From Bacteroidetes bacterium UBA6661 (GTDB taxonomy: Bacteria; Bacteroidota; Bacteroidia; AKYH767-A; OLB10): a DNA stretch of 10,361 nucleotides. Made by a program: the position numbers and the translations under genes. The stretch spans positions 34,547-44,907 of the forward strand of contig DKKR01000053.1 in NCBI GenBank assembly GCA_002455375.1, read 5' to 3'. A model generated the notes under the pieces. That model was not told the DNA's origin. It worked only from the letters and a program-made list of their open reading frames with translations, and made no database searches. This document shows positions 7,590-10,361 of this stretch, piece by piece (positions within the stretch are counted from its first letter, which is position 1; every line of letters begins with the position of its first letter).

Positions 7590-7597
7590 TTTCTTTG
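7590..7597 (+). promoter_or_regulatory. Possible -7 promoter element of mqnE
   Basis: The sequence TTTCTTTG differs from TAnnTTTG at one position and would give a leader of about 15 bases before ATG 7618. A second candidate, TAATATTTG at 7600-7608, has one extra spacer base and lies too near the start. Neither has a clear -33 TTTG, so the exact promoter is undecided. Confidence 0.22.
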
Positions 7598-7617
7598 CAT
7601 AATATTTGGATTTGAGT

Positions 7618-8757
7618 ATGACGAGCGATATAATTTTAAAATCATCTGTTGACCCGCAGTTGAAAATGATTGCACAGAAAGTTGTTAATGCAGAGAGAAT
7701 TACACCGGAAGAAGGATTAGCGCTTTACGAAAAAGGCGAACTTGGTTTTTTAGGCAGTTTGGCAACCTTAGTAAGAACCCGTAAAAACAAAAATTTCACT
7801 TACTTTAATAAGAATATACATATTGAGCCCACAAACGTTTGTATTTTTTCTTGCAGGTTTTGCAGCTATAGTAAGGACTACAAGCACCGCGAAGATGGCT
7901 GGGAACTTAGTATTGATGAAATGCTCGATAAAGTAAGGGCTTATCCGCAAGGAACAATAACTGAAGTGCATGTGGTTGGTGGTGTACATCCGAAAATGGA
8001 TTTACATTATTTTGCAGGTTTGTTGAAGGAAATAAAAAACATCAATCCTTCTCTGCATATCAAAGCATTTACTGCTGTTGAATTGGAGTACATGTTTCGC
8101 AAGGCCAAAATGACAAATGCAAAAGGACTTCAATATCTGAAAGAACATGGGTTAGATAGTATTCCCGGAGGTGGCGCAGAAATATTTGACGAGGAAATTC
8201 GCAATAAAATATGTGCAGATAAATGTAATGCTGAGCAGTGGTTGAATATTCATCAGGAAGCACATCAATTAAACATACCTTCAAATGCAACAATGTTGTA
8301 TGGCCATTATGAAAGCTATGCACATCGCATTGACCACATGAACAGATTAAGAAATCTACAAGATAACACAAAGGGGTTTCAGACTTTTATTCCTTTAAAA
8401 TTCAGGAATAAGGATAATGAGATGAGTCATCTTGATGAAAGCACACAGATAGAGGATTTAAGAAACTATGCTGTTGCTCGTATATTTTTAGATAACTTTC
8501 AGCATGTAAAAGCATATTGGCCTATGATTGGCAGAGCAACTGCTCAACTCGCACAAAATTTTGGTGTTGACGATATGGATGGCACAATTGATGACTCAAC
8601 ACGTATTTACACTATGGCAGGTTCAGAGGAGCAAAATCCAACATTATCCACACAGGAATTAGTTGATTTGATTTCTCAGAATGGTTTTATAGCTGTTGAA
8701 CGCGATACGCTTTACAATCATTTGAAAGTATATGAAAATGCTTCAGTAGTTAATTGA
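7618..8757 (+). CDS. mqnE: Aminofutalosine synthase, radical SAM enzyme of menaquinone synthesis
   Basis: This 379-residue cytosolic enzyme adds SAM-derived 5'-deoxyadenosyl chemistry to 3-[(1-carboxyvinyl)oxy]benzoate to give 6-amino-6-deoxyfutalosine, an early step of the futalosine route to menaquinone. The cluster-binding motif is CIFSCRFC, with Cys75, Cys79 and Cys82 (CX3CX2C). Family blocks follow: VHVVGGVHPK (117-126), HIKAFTAVE (147-155), PGGGAEIF (183-190), SNATMLYGH (222-230) and AYWPMIGRATAQLA (299-312). These fit MqnE better than MqnC. The frame extends to a TTG at 7606, but ATG at 7618 is preferred; the conserved part (DPQLKMIAQKVV) starts about 12 residues later. No other mqn gene is in the window. 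The FAD reductase follows after 10 bases, so the two are almost certainly one transcript. metK, which makes SAM, lies convergently beyond it, probably by coincidence. Confidence 0.93.
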   Translation: MTSDIILKSSVDPQLKMIAQKVVNAERITPEEGLALYEKGELGFLGSLATLVRTRKNKNFTYFNKNIHIEPTNVCIFSCRFCSYSKDYKHREDGWELSIDEMLDKVRAYPQGTITEVHVVGGVHPKMDLHYFAGLLKEIKNINPSLHIKAFTAVELEYMFRKAKMTNAKGLQYLKEHGLDSIPGGGAEIFDEEIRNKICADKCNAEQWLNIHQEAHQLNIPSNATMLYGHYESYAHRIDHMNRLRNLQDNTKGFQTFIPLKFRNKDNEMSHLDESTQIEDLRNYAVARIFLDNFQHVKAYWPMIGRATAQLAQNFGVDDMDGTIDDSTRIYTMAGSEEQNPTLSTQELVDLISQNGFIAVERDTLYNHLKVYENASVVN

Positions 8758-8767
8758 TAGAATTATT

Positions 8768-10030
8768 GTGTTGAATAAAACTGAGCCGTTAAAAAACAAC
8801 ATTACTATAGTAGGTGCAGGTCCTGCAGGTGCAACTGCATCCATGTTTCTTTCATCGTTTCGCATCAAACATACACTGATTGATAAAGCAGTTTTTCCAC
8901 GTGACAAAATTTGTGGTGATGCTTTAAGTGGGAAAGTTTTACCTGTTCTGAAAAAACTCAATCCGGATTTGATTCAGCAGCTATTAGTACAAAATGAAAA
9001 CTGTCTCGGAAGCAATGGAATATTGTTTGGTGCTCCAAATGGTAAAACATTGGAAGTTCCGTTTAAGGCGGTAAACTCAACTATAAATCATTCACCCGGA
9101 TATGTGAGCAAGCGAATGGATTTTGATTACTCACTGATTAAATTATTGAACCCCGAGTATTGTAATTTTCTGCAAAATAGTGAAGTAAAGAAAATCACAA
9201 AAGGCGAAGAAGATGTTACATTGAATGTTTTAGATTTACAGAGTAAGGAAACTTACAATATAAGTTCATCTTTAGTCATCGCATGTGATGGTGCACATAG
9301 CATTTGCAATAAATTGTTTCCTGATCATAAACTCGATGCAGGGCACTATTGCGGAGGCGTGCGGGCATACTATTCAGGCGTAAAAGGATTTCACAGAGAG
9401 AACTTTATAGAATTGCATTTTCTGAAAGAAATGCTGCCGGGATACTTCTGGATATTTCCATTACCTAATGGCATGGCTAATGTTGGTGCAGGTATGCTTA
9501 CACGAACCATCAGTTCAAAAAAAGTAAATCTGAAAGAAGCCATGCTTTTTGCCATTAAAAACAATCCGTCAATAAAAGATCGCTTTCATGATGCAAAAAT
9601 TGTTGGCAACATTGATGGTTGGGGATTGCCTTTAGGTTCTAAGAAAAGAAAATTATCAGGCAACAGAATTATTTTATGTGGTGATGCAGCGAGTATGATT
9701 GACCCATTCAGCGGTGAGGGCATCAGTAATGCCATGTATTGTGGCATGCGTGCAGCAGAAGTAGCTCGTGATGCAATAAACAGCAGCAACTACGCTAATG
9801 ATTTTTTATCAGGCTATGATCAGTTTATTTATAACAGACTTTGGAATGAATTAAAATTGAGTCATACACTTCAGAAGCTTTGCAACTATCCTTCACTGTT
9901 TAATTTTGTAGTGAATAAAGCATCAAAAAACGAAACCTTCCGACAGACAATAAGCTGCATGTTTGATGATATTGATTTAAGAGAAAGATTACGAAAGCCG
10001 TCCTTTTATTTTAAAATGCTTTTTGGCTGA
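8768..10030 (+). CDS. FAD-dependent reductase, geranylgeranyl reductase family
   Basis: The product has 420 residues. The first Rossmann strand and dinucleotide motif, NITIVGAGPAGATA (11-24), begins so early that translation must start at GTG 8768 or TTG 8771; the first internal Met (26) lies inside the FAD fold. Further family blocks are FPRDKICGDALSGKVLP (43-59), the DG motif ACDGAHS (172-178), GYFWIFPLPNGMANVGAGM (225-243) and the second FAD motif CGDAASMIDPFSGEGIS (304-320). This is the geranylgeranyl reductase family (TIGR02032-like) of flavoproteins, whose members reduce double bonds of isoprenoid chains or act as related hydroxylase-type oxidoreductases. Placement 10 bases after mqnE suggests action on menaquinone, its prenyl tail, or another isoprenoid lipid, comparable in idea to mycobacterial MenJ. 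That is inference from context. The gene is followed by an AT palindrome and a strong terminator. Confidence 0.85.
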   Translation: MLNKTEPLKNNITIVGAGPAGATASMFLSSFRIKHTLIDKAVFPRDKICGDALSGKVLPVLKKLNPDLIQQLLVQNENCLGSNGILFGAPNGKTLEVPFKAVNSTINHSPGYVSKRMDFDYSLIKLLNPEYCNFLQNSEVKKITKGEEDVTLNVLDLQSKETYNISSSLVIACDGAHSICNKLFPDHKLDAGHYCGGVRAYYSGVKGFHRENFIELHFLKEMLPGYFWIFPLPNGMANVGAGMLTRTISSKKVNLKEAMLFAIKNNPSIKDRFHDAKIVGNIDGWGLPLGSKKRKLSGNRIILCGDAASMIDPFSGEGISNAMYCGMRAAEVARDAINSSNYANDFLSGYDQFIYNRLWNELKLSHTLQKLCNYPSLFNFVVNKASKNETFRQTISCMFDDIDLRERLRKPSFYFKMLFG

Positions 10031-10045
10031 TAACAATTATTGTTA
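10031..10045. repeat. AT-rich palindrome directly after the reductase stop
   Basis: TAACAATTATTGTTA is a perfect inverted repeat with seven-base arms around a single central T, starting at the first base after the TGA stop. As RNA it could form a five-pair stem with a five-base loop, followed by TTTCTGTTTT. It may be a minor first stop signal ahead of the strong terminator at 10070, or a protein-binding site. Only the symmetry is certain. Confidence 0.35.
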
Positions 10046-10069
10046 TTTCTGTTTTAAATAAACATCAAT

Positions 10070-10095
10070 AAAAAAGCCCCTTGCGGGGCTTTTTT
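10070..10095. terminator. Strong bidirectional intrinsic terminator
   Basis: AAAAAAGCCCC (10070-10080) and GGGGCTTTTTT (10085-10095) form a perfect 11-pair stem around the loop TTGC, with a GC core and a T run on the plus strand and an equivalent T run when read on the minus strand. It serves the mqnE/reductase transcript in one direction and metK in the other. Its outer base at 10095 is also the last base of the metK stop codon, so the two convergent genes share a very compact signal. Confidence 0.92.
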
Positions 10096-10361
10096 TATTT
10101 GATTCCAAAAACTTTCTTGGTTTCGTTAACTGCATTTAATTCTTCCCATGGAAAAAGTTTTACTTTAACCTTTTTCTCATTCGCCTGACCTTTATTGTAA
10201 ACTTTTTCAACCGTCTTAGATTCACGACCCATATGACCATAGGCTGCTGTTTCCAAATAGATTGGGGAACGAAGATTAAAACGTTTCTCAATAAAATATG
10301 GACGCATATCAAACTCTTTCATCTTTGAAAGTTTATTGGATATTTCACCATCAGTCATTTT
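10095..10361 (-). CDS. metK: S-adenosylmethionine synthetase, C-terminal part (runs off the window)
   Basis: The frame is open from the right edge to a TAA at 10097-10095, giving the last 88 residues. MetK makes S-adenosylmethionine from methionine and ATP in the cytosol. The match is to the conserved C-terminal domain: FDMRPYFIEKRFNL, then SPIYLETAAYGHMGRE, then a final FPWEELNAVNETKKVFGIK, which corresponds by eye to E. coli MetK FDLRPYG, HPIYKETAAYGHFGRE and FPWEKTDKAQLLRDAAGLK. A basic insertion of about 20 residues (KTVEKVYNKGQANEKKVKVK) separates the GRE and FPWE parts, as in long Bacteroidota versions of the enzyme. The Met encoded at 10358-10356 is internal, not the start; the catalytic loop and ATP-binding regions lie outside the window. 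Confidence 0.93.
   Translation of the reverse strand, partial: KMTDGEISNKLSKMKEFDMRPYFIEKRFNLRSPIYLETAAYGHMGRESKTVEKVYNKGQANEKKVKVKLFPWEELNAVNETKKVFGIK

Noticed and set aside
7606..7617. TTG start giving mqnE four extra residues
   Set aside because: An ATG follows at 7618, the extra residues are not part of the conserved protein, and the TTG overlaps promoter-like sequence.
8069..8371. 100-codon minus-strand open frame opposite mqnE
   Set aside because: It is antisense to the conserved PGGGAEIF and SNATMLYGH region of mqnE; the coding signal belongs to mqnE.
7618..10361. A functional SAM-supply link between mqnE and metK
   Set aside because: metK is a housekeeping gene on the opposite strand beyond a strong terminator. 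Adjacency alone does not support joint regulation.

Overview
The window looks like an ordinary chromosomal stretch from a member of the Bacteroidota, probably an environmental or uncultured lineage. Four things suggest this. A type IX secretion (T9SS) C-terminal sorting tail lies at the left edge. The DNA is AT-rich and shows no clear Shine-Dalgarno sequences. Sequences resembling the Bacteroidota -7 promoter element (TAnnTTTG) sit just upstream of several starts. The proteins also resemble Bacteroidota members of their families. I see no phage, IS element, CRISPR array, tRNA or rRNA. The longest gene-free stretch is about 94 bases.

Layout from left to right. Bases 1-81 hold the last 26 codons of a secreted protein on the plus strand. 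Then five genes lie on the minus strand; in transcription order they are an outer-membrane beta-barrel-like protein (7527-6718), a large RND/MMPL-family exporter (6670-4313), an FHS-family sugar permease related to FucP (4218-2818), an OPT-family oligopeptide transporter (2749-686) and a thioredoxin-fold lipoprotein (664-140). Gaps of 21-94 bases allow one or more co-transcribed units, and a hairpin sits between the sugar permease and the OPT gene. The cluster is mostly envelope transport and maintenance.

A 90-base divergent region separates this cluster from a plus-strand pair: mqnE, the aminofutalosine synthase of the futalosine menaquinone pathway (7618-8757), and, 10 bases later, an FAD-dependent reductase of the geranylgeranyl reductase family (8768-10030). 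Their tight coupling suggests a link to quinone or isoprenoid chemistry. A strong bidirectional terminator (10070-10095) separates this pair from the convergent 3' end of metK (S-adenosylmethionine synthetase), which runs off the right edge.

I did not find a convincing undescribed system. The points most worth a second look are a FucP-like permease in which both acidic residues important in E. coli FucP are replaced, the mqnE/reductase pair, an unassigned outer-membrane family next to an RND exporter, and the structured intergenic element at 2765-2795.
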